A stretch of 64,000 nucleotides of DNA from Niastella koreensis GR20-10 (GTDB lineage: Bacteria > Bacteroidota > Bacteroidia > Chitinophagales > Chitinophagaceae), in the NCBI RefSeq assembly GCF_000246855.1, contig NC_016609.1, positions 3,100,001 through 3,164,000 on the forward strand, in the 5' to 3' direction. The translations under genes were made by a program, and so were the position numbers. Under the pieces are notes generated by a model that saw only the letters and a list, made by a program, of their open reading frames with translations, did not search any database and was not told where the DNA came from. Shown piece by piece: positions 31,601 through 40,617 of this stretch (its first letter is position 1; every line of letters begins with the position of its first letter).

Positions 31601-34594
31601 CCGGTTGCGGCTATCAGTTATCCGGCTGTTTTATGTAATGTCACAAACACTTCTACAACGCCTAATAATCCTGTGCCGGTCACTTTCTCGGGCAGTACGG
31701 GCGGTGCTTATTCCATCTCTCCGGTGAAAGGATTGCCCCTGGATGCCGTTACGGGCACGTTGGACCCTTCAGGCGCTGTACCCGGTAATTATACCATTAC
31801 GTACACCATTGCCGCTGGTGGTGGTTGTAGTCAATATACAACAACTGCTACCGTGTCTGTAAGCGGCACACCTGTAGCGGGCATTCAGTATGCCAGTCCG
31901 GTCTGTAATACAAGCACCGCTTCGGCAGTTACTATAACCGGCACCAGGGGCGGCACGTTCACTGCCACGCCTGCCGGCCTTGTTATTGACGCCGCTACCG
32001 GTGTAATCAATGCCCAACAAAGTACACCCGGTTCCTACCAGGTAACGTATACGATTGCACCTTCCCCACCTTGTCCGGGTACAACTGCAGTAACCACGGT
32101 GGCAATTACCCAGGCGGCAGTGGCAGCTATCAGCTATCCCCCTACATTTTGTAATGTGGTGAATACGGCGAATACGCCAAATCCGCCGGTGCAGGTTACG
32201 TTTTCCGGCAGTACAGGCGGTACCTTTTCTGTTTCACCCAGCAATGGTTTGCCCCTGAATACCGGCACGGGTACACTCGATCCTTCGGGCGCCACACCGG
32301 GTAACTACACGGTTATATACACCCTGCCTGCGGGCGGCGGTTGTCCGGTTTATACTACTTCGGCTGCTGTGGTGGTTAATAGCACACCGCAGGCCACCAT
32401 CAGTTATCCGGGTTCGCCTTATTGTAATGGGCTTACCCAATTGCAACCGGTATCAAGAACCGGTAGTACCGGCGGGGTATATTCTTCCACCACTGGTTTA
32501 TCTATTGACCCTTCCACAGGCGCAATTAATCCCGCTGCAAGCAGTGCGGGTACCTATACGGTTACCTATACTATTACGCCGCCTGCGCCCTGTTATTCAT
32601 TCAGTACTACTGCTACGGTAGAGATCACAGCAGCGCCGGTGGTGCAGTTCAATAACCCGGTACAGGCCATCTGTTCAGGTGATAAGGCTACCTATAAGGC
32701 CACCTCCACTTTATCGAACACCAATTTAAACTGGTTGGTGGTGGGCGCATTGCCAGCCGGGGTGGCAGGCGTTTCGTCAGGGACTGTTACATCACCTTTA
32801 ACAGATATTGTATTGAGCTTTACCAATATGGGCGCTACTGCTCAAACTATTTCTGTAAATGTAATTCCGGTTAACCCGGCTCAAAATCCCTGCCCTGGCG
32901 CACCGGTTGTTTTGAAGTTGACCGTTAACCCCATTCCTCCCACTCCACAGATCAGCGATACCATACAACTTTGCCAGGGAAGCCCGGCCTCTGCTTTAAT
33001 TGCGATTGCTGCTGCAGGTAATCATTTGATCTGGTACAATAATAATCAACAGCCGTTGCCGGCAGCGCCAATTCCGTTAACCACCACACCAGCACAGTTT
33101 GTTTATTACGTAAGCCAGGCGAACGGGTTTAATTGCGAAGGCCCTAAGAAGAAAGTCGTAGTGGTGGTCAATGCAACACCTGCTATTAGTTTTGATGCGG
33201 TTAAAGATCCTACAGACTGCGGCCTGCCCAGTGGCGCTATTGTTGTTACCGTAAAAGACCTGTATGGCAATACACCGTTACCCAATTTACCGCTGGAGGT
33301 TTTTTATAATAAAGATTTTTCTACCAATGTATCCGGACCGTTTACTGTAACTACTGACGCATCGGGGCAGTTAGCCATTCCATTGGCTGCAGCTGCTTAT
33401 GCCAATATTCAGGTGCGGTCAACCGGATGTTCGTCAAATATAGTTGCCGGACCATATACCCTTAAAGACCCTACGCCCCCCAGTCAGCCAACTGCTGGTT
33501 ACAATGCCAACCTGTGTAGTAACGATACGCTGCGATTAACAGCACTATCGGTGCCAGGTGTGTTGGGCAATGGATCGCCCAATGGATCGGTGCCCGTAGT
33601 GTATGTATGGGCCGGTCCTGCATTTGGTAATGGTAATTATACTACTTCTTCCAGCACCATCAACCTGGCGCCGCCGCTCGATCAAAAAGCCGGGTTCTAC
33701 ATTGTTTATGCCAAACAGGGCAATTGCCGTTCTGTTAATACCAGCTTTTCTGTAACAGTAAAACAAGCGCCTTCCAAACCGGCCATAGTTACCCGTAGCC
33801 CGCTTTGTGTGGGGGATGTACTGAATATGCAGGCCAGCAGTTCTATTCCGGGGAATAACCCGCTGCTTGACTATACGTGGACAGGCCCGGGACTGAACGG
33901 CCCGGTACATACGCAAAACTTCAGCATCAATAATGTGGGGGTGAAAGATGGCGGGTTGTATTCCATTACAGTTACTTCTCCTGTAACGGGGTGCAGCGCC
34001 AAAACCGACACCATGATCGGTATTGGTAATTATCCCGACATCTCTTTAACGCCCGGTCCACTCACCTTGCCTACCGGTACGCAATTGCCTTTAACGCCCA
34101 CTTTACTGAATGCCGGGATGGCGAACGTATTACCCATGAAATCCTACACCTGGACGCCTGCCGCCAATATACAATGTAATGACGCCATTTGCGAAAAGGC
34201 GGTAGCCACCGTAAGAAAGGATGTTTGTTACCAGGTAAAGGCTACCAATATTTATGGTTGCAGCGATACCGCGAGTTTATGTATTGTGGCATTTTGTGAA
34301 AGCGCCCAGTTGTTTATTCCCAATGCGTTTACACCTGATGGCGATGGCCTGAACGATGTATTTATGGTGCGTGGAACCGGCATTGCCAATGTGCGATCGT
34401 TTAGGATCTTCAACCGGTATGGTGAGATCGTATTTCAACGGTTCGATGTTCAGCCTAATTCACCAGCCAATGGCTGGGATGGTTCTGTAAGAGGGAAAAA
34501 AGGTACGCCGGCCGTATACGGATACATTGTAGAAGTGGAGTGTGAGAATGGCACCAGGTATACTAAAAATGGTAACGTAACACTGATAAGATAA
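28628..34594 (+). CDS. Giant T9SS-exported repeat adhesin with gliding-motility C-terminal domain
   Basis: A 1988-aa protein with a signal peptide (ending VSFGQ). Residues about 20-735 hold Ig-like/PKD-like modules (YLVNFGDGSGTETYTH). Residues about 742-1337 contain seven tandem beta-sandwich repeats of about 82 or 90 residues with alternating sequence types. Further Ig-like modules follow, and the last roughly 95 residues are a gliding-motility-associated (CHU_C) domain starting IPNAFTPDGDGLNDVF and ending YTKNGNVTLIR. That domain is the type B sorting signal, so the protein is exported by the type IX system and held on the surface. The next gene encodes its usual PorP/SprF partner. Confidence 0.9.
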   Translation: MKRIFAFIPVLLLVYSVSFGQTIQLIRFDNSLPYAAGSGVSVHFKPNLFRIGNVFTLQLSNASGSFAAPVTIGTVTDYFAPVINGVIPAGTPAGSNYQLRIIASNPGYTSAPTSAFTITGSTNITQPAFNIVSPSNIQIKCLTQGNMFGYLNIANGGTSGTISFNFSNSSPGDVYTINLVNSAGTILYSLPINGTTVTIPSLTIGYYVLELEKTNGVVATVFSYTVLVERDGTGLLNLSSESVCTGSPVQFKIENINDNYPGSQYLVNFGDGSGTETYTHDSLIVNPYLSHTFVNPTCRSSSATTDPNTGKKAFGVDLQLLNKGLGNTCINYTTNSEKKSFVNASTPPVANFTAGPYICKTAGIKATNTSLPGSYGSGATCKTDFLSTWQYKAPSGSFYNYADPSWVDASGNLTIPSSAVTEAGCWMLKLEVQNPEGCQTVSTKEQQVSVESPATPNFSVNPPGICVGQSVQLTDLSNAQGSCQNPAYSWSVTPNSGFTPNPVTGANPQITFNTGGIYNVVQSITNSCGIKLSAPQAITVGGAPTVNFSSSPQNVCKPGALNEVIDFSQSPYKPIYSTTPFAPLSYSWTVSGDPADYDFITSNTVDYPKIRFKTFRCYDITVTVNGTCTPANNKTLQLCFKQSPQITNSTLSQVICSGGATNAITINSDIVGATYSWQAIYSGVNPASPPAGTGPLIPAQTYSVTGSTAGTINYTFQAAFNGCTGAAKQYLVTVTPAVSANIEYETPLCNTVVSKQVKLTGTAGGTFSAPAGLVIDANSGTISPAASTPGTYIVTYTISPSPPCAGVTATATVVINQGNSATASISYPADLCNVANTTATPNPPVPVVQTGTSGGVYSIAPATGLVIDAGTGTIEPAGAIPGTYTVTYTLANTPGCADFTKTATVTIHGAATAAISYAGPLCTSMTTVPVNRTGTAGGTYSAGTGLVIDANTGTINAAASIPGNYTVTYTVASAGPCPGVTVTTAVVVNAAPVAAISYPAVLCNVTNTSTTPNNPVPVTFSGSTGGAYSISPVKGLPLDAVTGTLDPSGAVPGNYTITYTIAAGGGCSQYTTTATVSVSGTPVAGIQYASPVCNTSTASAVTITGTRGGTFTATPAGLVIDAATGVINAQQSTPGSYQVTYTIAPSPPCPGTTAVTTVAITQAAVAAISYPPTFCNVVNTANTPNPPVQVTFSGSTGGTFSVSPSNGLPLNTGTGTLDPSGATPGNYTVIYTLPAGGGCPVYTTSAAVVVNSTPQATISYPGSPYCNGLTQLQPVSRTGSTGGVYSSTTGLSIDPSTGAINPAASSAGTYTVTYTITPPAPCYSFSTTATVEITAAPVVQFNNPVQAICSGDKATYKATSTLSNTNLNWLVVGALPAGVAGVSSGTVTSPLTDIVLSFTNMGATAQTISVNVIPVNPAQNPCPGAPVVLKLTVNPIPPTPQISDTIQLCQGSPASALIAIAAAGNHLIWYNNNQQPLPAAPIPLTTTPAQFVYYVSQANGFNCEGPKKKVVVVVNATPAISFDAVKDPTDCGLPSGAIVVTVKDLYGNTPLPNLPLEVFYNKDFSTNVSGPFTVTTDASGQLAIPLAAAAYANIQVRSTGCSSNIVAGPYTLKDPTPPSQPTAGYNANLCSNDTLRLTALSVPGVLGNGSPNGSVPVVYVWAGPAFGNGNYTTSSSTINLAPPLDQKAGFYIVYAKQGNCRSVNTSFSVTVKQAPSKPAIVTRSPLCVGDVLNMQASSSIPGNNPLLDYTWTGPGLNGPVHTQNFSINNVGVKDGGLYSITVTSPVTGCSAKTDTMIGIGNYPDISLTPGPLTLPTGTQLPLTPTLLNAGMANVLPMKSYTWTPAANIQCNDAICEKAVATVRKDVCYQVKATNIYGCSDTASLCIVAFCESAQLFIPNAFTPDGDGLNDVFMVRGTGIANVRSFRIFNRYGEIVFQRFDVQPNSPANGWDGSVRGKKGTPAVYGYIVEVECENGTRYTKNGNVTLIR
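30847..32640 (+). repeat. Seven tandem repeats inside the adhesin gene
   Basis: Units begin near residues 742, 823, 914, 995, 1085, 1167 and 1257. Even units carry CNVxNTxxTPNxPV and odd units a shorter form. All share TGGxxS, GLxxDxxTGxxxPxxS/A and GxYxVTYTxxxxxxC. The alternating 82/90 period means the evolutionary unit is a pair of about 172 residues. Confidence 0.85.
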
Positions 34595-34606
34595 AAATAA
34601 TGGGGT

Positions 34607-35662
34607 ATGAAAATATTTCTTAGTGTAGGGTGTATGGTTATAATGCTATGTGAAGGTGTTGGCCTGAGGGCGCAGGACGCGCATTTCAGCCAGTTTTACG
34701 CCATGCCCGTGCTGCGTAATCCTGCTTTAACGGGGCTGTTCCCGGAAGACATTCGCGGAACTGTTGCGTACCGCGATCAATGGAGCCCGATCAACGTGCC
34801 CTATAAAACAATGGCGTTGGGCGCCGAATTTAATGTGCCGGTACAGCCGGGTGAATACCATTGGATAAAGGAAAGTTTTGGGTTGCAGATCACCCATGAT
34901 GTAGCAGGTGATTCAAAACTAAGCAAAACGCAACTGATGCCGGCCATGAATTTTCATTTTCCGCTTTCGCCCTACACCGATGTCAATTCGCAGTTATCAA
35001 TCGGCATAAACGGTTCGATGGTGTTAAATAGTTTTAATACCAAAGACCTTCAGTTCGATGATCAGTTTGTAAATAGCCCGGTACTGGCGCCTTCGCGGCA
35101 GGCATTTACTACTACCCAACGCACTTACTTTAATGGGCTCGGGTTAGGCGTTGTATATAATTATGGCAACTACGAATTGGATGAGGCGCGCTATTATGTG
35201 GGCGCCAGTATTGTCAACTACCAGTTTGCCAAAAAGCAGCAATATTTTCAGAATACTTATATTGATTCGGCCCGCAATTACCGCATCGGTGTCAACGCCG
35301 GTGGAACGTATCCCACCGGCGAAGATTCCCGGCTAAATATATATGCAGATTATTTCAGGCAGGCCAGAAATAACCTGTTGCAATTTGGCGCCATGATGAC
35401 ATTTGACCTTCCCACCTGGGACCTGGCCCTTACCGGTGGTTTGGTTTGCCGCTGGGACGATGCGTTGGTGCCCATAGTAAACCTGGAATACAGAAACCTG
35501 TTTATTGGATTGAGCTATGATGCCAATATCAACAACAGACTGGTGATTGCCGGCCGGACAAAGAACGTATTTGAACTGATGTTATCGTATAAAGGCTTTT
35601 TAAACATCCTGGATCGTCAATATCGTTGTCCTGACCGGCCTGCTCAAACCCAGGTTTGGTAA
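34607..35662 (+). CDS. PorP/SprF family type IX secretion outer membrane protein
   Basis: A 351-aa protein with signal peptide and the family's opening QDAHFSQFYAMPVLRNPALTG, then RDQWSPI and a barrel of many strands ending before a short tail. PorP/SprF proteins are needed for surface delivery of type B-sorted cargo in Bacteroidota. The start lies 12 bases after the adhesin stop, so the two are an operon, and this copy is probably dedicated to that adhesin. Confidence 0.92.
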   Translation: MKIFLSVGCMVIMLCEGVGLRAQDAHFSQFYAMPVLRNPALTGLFPEDIRGTVAYRDQWSPINVPYKTMALGAEFNVPVQPGEYHWIKESFGLQITHDVAGDSKLSKTQLMPAMNFHFPLSPYTDVNSQLSIGINGSMVLNSFNTKDLQFDDQFVNSPVLAPSRQAFTTTQRTYFNGLGLGVVYNYGNYELDEARYYVGASIVNYQFAKKQQYFQNTYIDSARNYRIGVNAGGTYPTGEDSRLNIYADYFRQARNNLLQFGAMMTFDLPTWDLALTGGLVCRWDDALVPIVNLEYRNLFIGLSYDANINNRLVIAGRTKNVFELMLSYKGFLNILDRQYRCPDRPAQTQVW

Positions 35663-35668
35663 TCATTC

Positions 35669-38389
35669 TCAATGCGCCCTTGTAATCACAAAATGATACT
35701 TTCCCGATCCTGTTTTTACCACTATATACTGGTCATCGGAGCCGGCCACTTTTATATCTTTCTGAGCCGACAGGACCATGCCGCTTTCTGTAATGGTGCC
35801 TTCTGATGACGCCGGTAAATAAATATCTGCGGTGGTATTGGCCGGGATCTCTATATCCAGCGTAAGGTCGTTGCCATTTACTGTCCAGCCGCTGCTGGCC
35901 GTTCCATAATACGTTTGCAGGGTGGCGGTAGCGTTGGTTAATCCGCCACCGGGGTGTGGATGGATCTTTATATGCTTATAACCAGGTCCATCTTCGTAGG
36001 TATCCAGGCCGGCAATAATGCGGTACATCCAGTCGCCAATGGCGCCATAGGCGTAATGGTTAAAGGAATTCATGCCCGGAGTTTGAAAGGTGCTGTCGGG
36101 TTTTTGCCCGTCCCAGCGTTCCCAGATGGTGGTAGCGCCCATTTTAACGGGATATAACCACGAGGGGTACGATTCCTGTAACAGCAAGCTATAGGCTATA
36201 TCGGTATAACCAAAGCGGCTCAATACATGGCAGAGGTATGGTGTTCCCAGAAAGCCGGTTGTTAAATGGTTTCTATAATCCTTGATGTTCTCTACCAGTC
36301 GTGCTGCGGCCTGTGCCCGCAAAGCTTCGGGTAACATATCAAAGTTTAAGGCCAGCACGTAAGCTGTTTGGGTGCCTGAAACCAGGCGGCCATTGGGGGT
36401 GAGGTACTCATTTACAAAGGCCGCTTTTATTTTTTGTAACAGTTCCCCGTAAGTGGTTACGTCTTCGGTTCTGCCCAATTGTTTGGCGGCATTGATCAGC
36501 AGCTGGGTGGAGTGTGCATAGAAACATTGGGCGATCAGGTATTTGTCGGTAACAGCGGCTTTGCCGTCATTGTCGTCAAAAGGCCGGTAAAAAAGCCAGT
36601 CGCCAAAATGGAAACCGGTTTGCCACAGGTTGTTCTTGCTTTGCGCCTGCATATAACCTACCCAGGCCTTCATACTGCTGTATTGGTCTTCGAGGATGCG
36701 TTTATCGCCATAAGCCAGGTACATGTTCCAGGGCAGAATGGTACATACATCTGCCCAGCCGGTTGAACCGCCTGCATTTGGGCCCAGTACATTGGGAATT
36801 ACATGGGGCACCGAACCATCGGCTTTTTGATCAGCGGCCACGTCGTGCAGCCATTTGGCAAAGAAATTATTGACGCCGAAATTAAACGAGGCCGTGCGGG
36901 AAAATGCCTGCGCATCGCCCGTCCAGCCAAGGCGTTCGTCACGTTGGGGGCAGTCAGTAGGCACATCGAGGAAGTTGCCGCGTTGTCCCCATTGAATATT
37001 ATGTTGTAATTGATTGAGCAAGGGTTGCGAACAGGTAAAGCTGCCCGTGGGTTGCATATCAGAGTACAGGGCAACTGCGGTGAAGTTGTCGGGGTTGATT
37101 TCACCGGGATAACCTTCCACCTGAATATACCGGAAGCCGAACCAGCTGAAATGCGGCTCCAGCGTTCTTTCTTCTTTACCATCCAGAATATAGGTAGCCG
37201 TTGCTTTGGCTGCACGCAGGTTTTCGGTATAAAAATTACCATTTTTATCCAGCACTTCGGCATGCTTTATCACTATGGAATCGCCGCTGTTGCCTTTTGC
37301 TTTTACCATTACCCAGCCAACGAGGTTCTGGCCAAAATCGAGTACGGTTTTTCCATTGGGTGTGGTAAGCACTTTTACCGGTTTGAAGGTTTCGTGTTTT
37401 CTTACCGGTTCATTATACGTGGGGATCAATACCTCTTTGGAGTAATCGCCGGTTTGTACGGCACTCCAGCCTGCCTCGTTGCAGGCGGCATTTGCCCAAC
37501 CGGCTTTTTCTTCGCGGGTATCTACGGTTTCGCCATGGTATATTTCGTCATAACGGATAGCACCGGTAGAAGATTTCCAGGCGCCATCGGTTATTAAATT
37601 CTGGGTTGAACCGTCGGTGAATGTGATGGCTATTTGTACCAGCAGGGCGGCATCGCTGCCCCAGGAATTTTTATTGCCATTCCAGGCCAGGGAACCGCGG
37701 TACCAGCCATTGCCAACCGAAACGCCTATAGCGTTGGCGCCGGCAACCAGTAACGGCGTTACATCATACACCTGGTACTGCAGGCGTTTGTTGTAGCTCG
37801 TCCAGCCTGGAGTAAGGTAGGCATCCCCTACCCGCTGTCCGTTGATCTGGGCTTCGTACAGGCCATGTGCGGTTATGTAAGCGGTGGCCGTACGGATCTT
37901 TTTGGGCAGGGAGAATGTTTTGCGATACAGGATGGCCGGGCGGGTATCGGCATCTTCGGTAAAGCCCGGTGTTATCCACTGGGCTTTCCAGTCGGCCGCT
38001 GTTGCCAGTGCTGTTTGAAAACTGGCCGGTGCGCTCCAGGGCGTTACATGGCCGGCAGTATCCCAAACCCGTACCTGCCAGCTGTATTTAGTGGCTGGCT
38101 GCAGTGGATTACCTGCGTATGGCACCTGTACCGATTGGGCAGAATTGATCTTTCCGCTGTTCCACACGGCCGTTTTGCCGGTGGTAACTTTTATTTCCCA
38201 GGCTGATTGTTGTACGTTACGCCGGGAGCCCGAAAGCTGCCAGCTAAAGCGTGGTGTTGTTACGTTTATCCCCAGTGGATTTACCAGGTTTTCTGTGAGC
38301 AGGTGTTGCAGCTGCAGCGTAACCTGGCCGCTTGCACCCAAGGTACCTAACAGGATGCAGCTGCCAGCAATGAGCAGTTGTTTTTTCAT
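35669..38389 (-). CDS. Secreted alpha-L-rhamnosidase (GH78)
   Basis: A 906-aa protein with signal peptide (ending GASGQ). N-terminal beta-sandwich domains (RWSWQLSG-like FSWQLSGSRRNVQQSAW, VGNGWYRGSLAW, GQNLVGWV) come before an (alpha/alpha)6 catalytic domain containing DCPQRDERLGWTGDAQ, the GH78 region with the general acid Glu. A C-terminal beta domain follows. It should release alpha-L-rhamnose from rhamnogalacturonan or flavonoid glycosides outside the cytosol. ATG 38389 is preferred to an upstream TTG that adds two residues. Its end is six bases from the convergent PorP gene. Confidence 0.93.
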   Translation of the reverse strand: MKKQLLIAGSCILLGTLGASGQVTLQLQHLLTENLVNPLGINVTTPRFSWQLSGSRRNVQQSAWEIKVTTGKTAVWNSGKINSAQSVQVPYAGNPLQPATKYSWQVRVWDTAGHVTPWSAPASFQTALATAADWKAQWITPGFTEDADTRPAILYRKTFSLPKKIRTATAYITAHGLYEAQINGQRVGDAYLTPGWTSYNKRLQYQVYDVTPLLVAGANAIGVSVGNGWYRGSLAWNGNKNSWGSDAALLVQIAITFTDGSTQNLITDGAWKSSTGAIRYDEIYHGETVDTREEKAGWANAACNEAGWSAVQTGDYSKEVLIPTYNEPVRKHETFKPVKVLTTPNGKTVLDFGQNLVGWVMVKAKGNSGDSIVIKHAEVLDKNGNFYTENLRAAKATATYILDGKEERTLEPHFSWFGFRYIQVEGYPGEINPDNFTAVALYSDMQPTGSFTCSQPLLNQLQHNIQWGQRGNFLDVPTDCPQRDERLGWTGDAQAFSRTASFNFGVNNFFAKWLHDVAADQKADGSVPHVIPNVLGPNAGGSTGWADVCTILPWNMYLAYGDKRILEDQYSSMKAWVGYMQAQSKNNLWQTGFHFGDWLFYRPFDDNDGKAAVTDKYLIAQCFYAHSTQLLINAAKQLGRTEDVTTYGELLQKIKAAFVNEYLTPNGRLVSGTQTAYVLALNFDMLPEALRAQAAARLVENIKDYRNHLTTGFLGTPYLCHVLSRFGYTDIAYSLLLQESYPSWLYPVKMGATTIWERWDGQKPDSTFQTPGMNSFNHYAYGAIGDWMYRIIAGLDTYEDGPGYKHIKIHPHPGGGLTNATATLQTYYGTASSGWTVNGNDLTLDIEIPANTTADIYLPASSEGTITESGMVLSAQKDIKVAGSDDQYIVVKTGSGKYHFVITRAH

Positions 38390-38464
38390 TAACAAGCCTT
38401 TTTTAGTTTTAAGCTGAACAAGTTAAGGAAAACCAACGATGTGCCATCCTGCCTAATCCTGACA

Positions 38465-38498
38465 GCCCCCTCCCGGCCTCCCCCGGTAGGGGGAGGAG
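38465..38498. repeat. GC-rich hairpin CCTCCCCC-GGTA-GGGGGAGG
   Basis: A perfect 8-bp stem with a 4-base loop (38477-38484 and 38489-38496), extended by flanking CTCCC/GGAG. G-rich intergenic palindromes of this kind are scattered in many Bacteroidota genomes. It is upstream of the rhamnosidase, so not its terminator. Confidence 0.6.
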
Positions 38499-38502
38499 TT
38501 TT

Positions 38503-38560
38503 GCAACCTCGCTATTATTCTTAACCTGTTAACCTGTCAACTTGTTAACTCCGTCAACGC
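38503..38560. repeat. AACCTGTT word array with a core-like start
   Basis: AACCTCGCTATTATTCT (38505-38521) closely matches the first part of the 38-nt core of copy B. It is followed by repeats of TTAACCTG (38521-38548) and GTCAACGCCATCAAC. It appears to be the core joined to a different arm word. Confidence 0.5.
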
Positions 38561-38588
38561 CATCAACTTTGCTTTTATTCAAAAAAAA

Positions 38589-38610
38589 GCCCCGACGATT
38601 CTGTCGGGGC
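38589..38610 (-). terminator. Intrinsic terminator of the DUF2278 gene
   Basis: GCCCCGAC and GTCGGGGC form a perfect 8-bp stem with a 6-base loop, and on the minus strand the hairpin is followed by eight T (38588-38581). It is 31 bases past the stop of the gene ending at 38641. Confidence 0.85.
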
Positions 38611-38640
38611 CCCTGTTTGTCCCTGTTTTGAATATCCCGA

Positions 38641-39651
38641 TTACAATTCTACTAATTGGCCTTCTACTGCGGCGTCTTCCTTTGTATAGGTAACGCCGTC
38701 TATTTTCACATGTTCTTTATTCAATAAGGTAATGTTGCCGCCTTTGTTGCTTAACTGGGCGCCCTGTCCGGTTAATTTGATCCGCACGGTATCGCCGGCT
38801 GGCACCACCTGGTTGCCGATGGTGTCGGCTTTTTTCAGTTTGTCAACTATTTGCCAGCCGGATAAATTAACGTCCTGGCTGGTTTTATTAAGCAGGATCA
38901 CATATTCCTTACCTACCTCATCCCCATTGGGATTTACCATAGCGGCTATGATGCGGATGTTTGCTTTTGATTGATCTGGCGGTGTTGGCTCGCTGACGGG
39001 ATTGCCATGCACATCGTCTGTATGAAATGATTGCGATTGAAAAGCGGTAAATACGGCCGCCCAGCGGTTGCGGCTGGCAAAATGAAACAGTAAGCCCCCA
39101 TCCTGCCAAATGCCATTGTCGCCAAAGAAACTACCGGCCGGGTTACCCTGGTTCATATGAATATCGTGAATACCGGTACTGGGGTTTATTTCGGCGAAGT
39201 ACTTGTCTTTTCCGCTATTGTCCTGCCAGTGTTGGCCAAAAGCGTATACAACAGCCGAGTCGTCGCGGATGGCCTGTTGTACAAAAAAATCGAGCCGGTC
39301 GTTTAAGTCGTCATTGTCGCCGGGGCCACGGGAAGGCAGCGGGATCATTTCGGTATGGTCGAACAGGTTGCGCCGGATGAAATCGAGCGCCAGACCGCCT
39401 GGTTTTGACTCGAGCGCAGTAAAACCAACGGCCAGGTTAGCCTGTTGAATGGCATCAGTGATCTCATGATGAAAATCATCGCTGGCATAATATAATACCT
39501 GGCTGGGCGCTTCGCTCGATTTGGTATTAATGGCAATGCGGTGGGGATTGTTACCGTGGTTGATGAGTATCTGATAGTGCTCACTTTGTGCTGTGGCGCG
39601 CAGGCTGGCTGATGCTTTGCCCTTCAGTACGCCATAGTGTGCTATAGGCAT
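38641..39651 (-). CDS. DUF2278 (YukJ-like) protein with C-terminal lamin-tail domain
   Basis: A 336-aa protein. The N-terminal 220 residues match DUF2278 (MPIAHYGVLKGKA, QVLYYASDDFHHEIT, VYAFGQHWQDN, GIHDIHMNQGNP). From about 225 there is a beta-sandwich with NPNGDEVGKEYVILLNKTSQ and LSGWQIVDK, typical of a lamin-tail domain, which in bacteria is usually attached to extracellular enzymes. No signal peptide is present. The molecular function of DUF2278 is unknown; the conserved DIHMNQG suggests a catalytic or metal site. Confidence 0.8.
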   Translation of the reverse strand: MPIAHYGVLKGKASASLRATAQSEHYQILINHGNNPHRIAINTKSSEAPSQVLYYASDDFHHEITDAIQQANLAVGFTALESKPGGLALDFIRRNLFDHTEMIPLPSRGPGDNDDLNDRLDFFVQQAIRDDSAVVYAFGQHWQDNSGKDKYFAEINPSTGIHDIHMNQGNPAGSFFGDNGIWQDGGLLFHFASRNRWAAVFTAFQSQSFHTDDVHGNPVSEPTPPDQSKANIRIIAAMVNPNGDEVGKEYVILLNKTSQDVNLSGWQIVDKLKKADTIGNQVVPAGDTVRIKLTGQGAQLSNKGGNITLLNKEHVKIDGVTYTKEDAAVEGQLVEL

Positions 39652-39670
39652 AAATAATGGGTTTAATTGT

Positions 39671-39799
39671 TACGCTGAATGTTGAACGCTGAACGCTTAA
39701 TGCAAAATACAACCTCGCATTTCGAGTGTTCGCCTTTTTACATAAAGCTTGAACACTCGGGTGCTGGCGTTAGGCTTTACGCGTTTGGCGTTAAGCTTT
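39671..39799. repeat. Word-repeat palindrome between DUF2278 and DUF2461 genes
   Basis: The left arm (39671-39700) uses ACGCTGAA and GAACGCTTAA words, and the right arm (39765-39799) is their approximate reverse complement. The middle contains CCTCGC and a perfect 9-bp hairpin CGAGTGTTC/GAACACTCG (39723-39731, 39751-39759), then CTCGGG. This resembles the core of copies A-D at both ends. The remainder of 39652-39914 is AT-rich sequence with no gene. Confidence 0.6.
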
Positions 39800-39914
39800 A
39801 TTTATATAAATTTACCAATGAACCCCATTATAAAAACAGGTATTTATACCTTTTTTAGCTTATTAACCTACTGGTAATATTGATTGAAATCAGCCTATTC
39901 GTTTTAGTGAGTTA

Positions 39915-40616
39915 TCAGATCTCCAACCCATTGGTGTCGGTAGTGAGCACTTCACTCATATAATCGAAGAACGGGCGCATGTTTTTATAAGTTGCGCTGG
40001 CTACTGCCAGGAACTGATCGCTCAATACCTCCTTATCGGAAAAACGCCTGATGAGCAGGTACTGTTTAAAGCGTAACAGGTCAATGGCCTCGTGAGCGGC
40101 ATCGAAACCCTTGGGGGCGGTTTTTACCTGTTCGCCGGTGAGGGCGCCAAAGGTGGTAGTAAAGCTTTTGCTTTTGAGGATCTTTCGCAAGGGGGCGGCA
40201 TCAAAAGCTATTTCATCGCGAATGCGTTTCAGGTCTGGTGAATTGGGCGCCCAGAAACCACCGGCCAGGTAACTGTTGCCCGGTTCCAGGTGAAAATAAT
40301 ATCCACCGCGGCGAAATTTGGTAGCACGTTTGAAATTACCGCTCCAGTTTGTTTTATAGGGTGTTTTATCACTTGAAAAACGAATGTCGCGGTAAATGCG
40401 GTGCAGGCTTTTTTTGCCCGATGGAGTTTCTATTTCATCGTGTTTGTTCAGTTCCCGCAACAGGGCTTCGGCAAACAGCTCCAGCTGCTCCTGTTCCTGT
40501 TGGTACCTTTCTTTATGGGTATTGAACCAATCCCGGTGATTGTTCTTTTTTAATGCCTGTAAAAAATCAAAGCCTGATTTACGAACTACTGGTTGCGCTG
40601 TTGTTTGTTTTGCCAT
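39915..40616 (-). CDS. DUF2461 family protein
   Basis: A 233-aa cytosolic protein of the DUF2461 (TIGR02453) family: LKKNNHRDWFNTHKERY at the start, YRDIRFSSDKTPYKTNWSG in the middle, GGYYFHLEPGNSYLAGGFW and RRFSDKEVLSD later. The conserved RF.DKTPYK block is the family's hallmark. No biochemical activity is established. It follows the HxlR gene with a single base between (40617), so they may be co-transcribed. Confidence 0.88.
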   Translation of the reverse strand: MAKQTTAQPVVRKSGFDFLQALKKNNHRDWFNTHKERYQQEQEQLELFAEALLRELNKHDEIETPSGKKSLHRIYRDIRFSSDKTPYKTNWSGNFKRATKFRRGGYYFHLEPGNSYLAGGFWAPNSPDLKRIRDEIAFDAAPLRKILKSKSFTTTFGALTGEQVKTAPKGFDAAHEAIDLLRFKQYLLIRRFSDKEVLSDQFLAVASATYKNMRPFFDYMSEVLTTDTNGLEI

Positions 40617-40617
40617 A

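Noticed and set aside
37010-37597. Plus-strand frame of 195 codons within the rhamnosidase gene
   Set aside because: Overlaps the GH78 coding region completely and reads as low-quality sequence with scattered Gly, Phe and Cys; a shadow frame.
38465-38498. Terminator for the rhamnosidase gene
   Set aside because: The hairpin lies upstream of the rhamnosidase start, not after its stop, and lacks a run of T in the right place for any gene.
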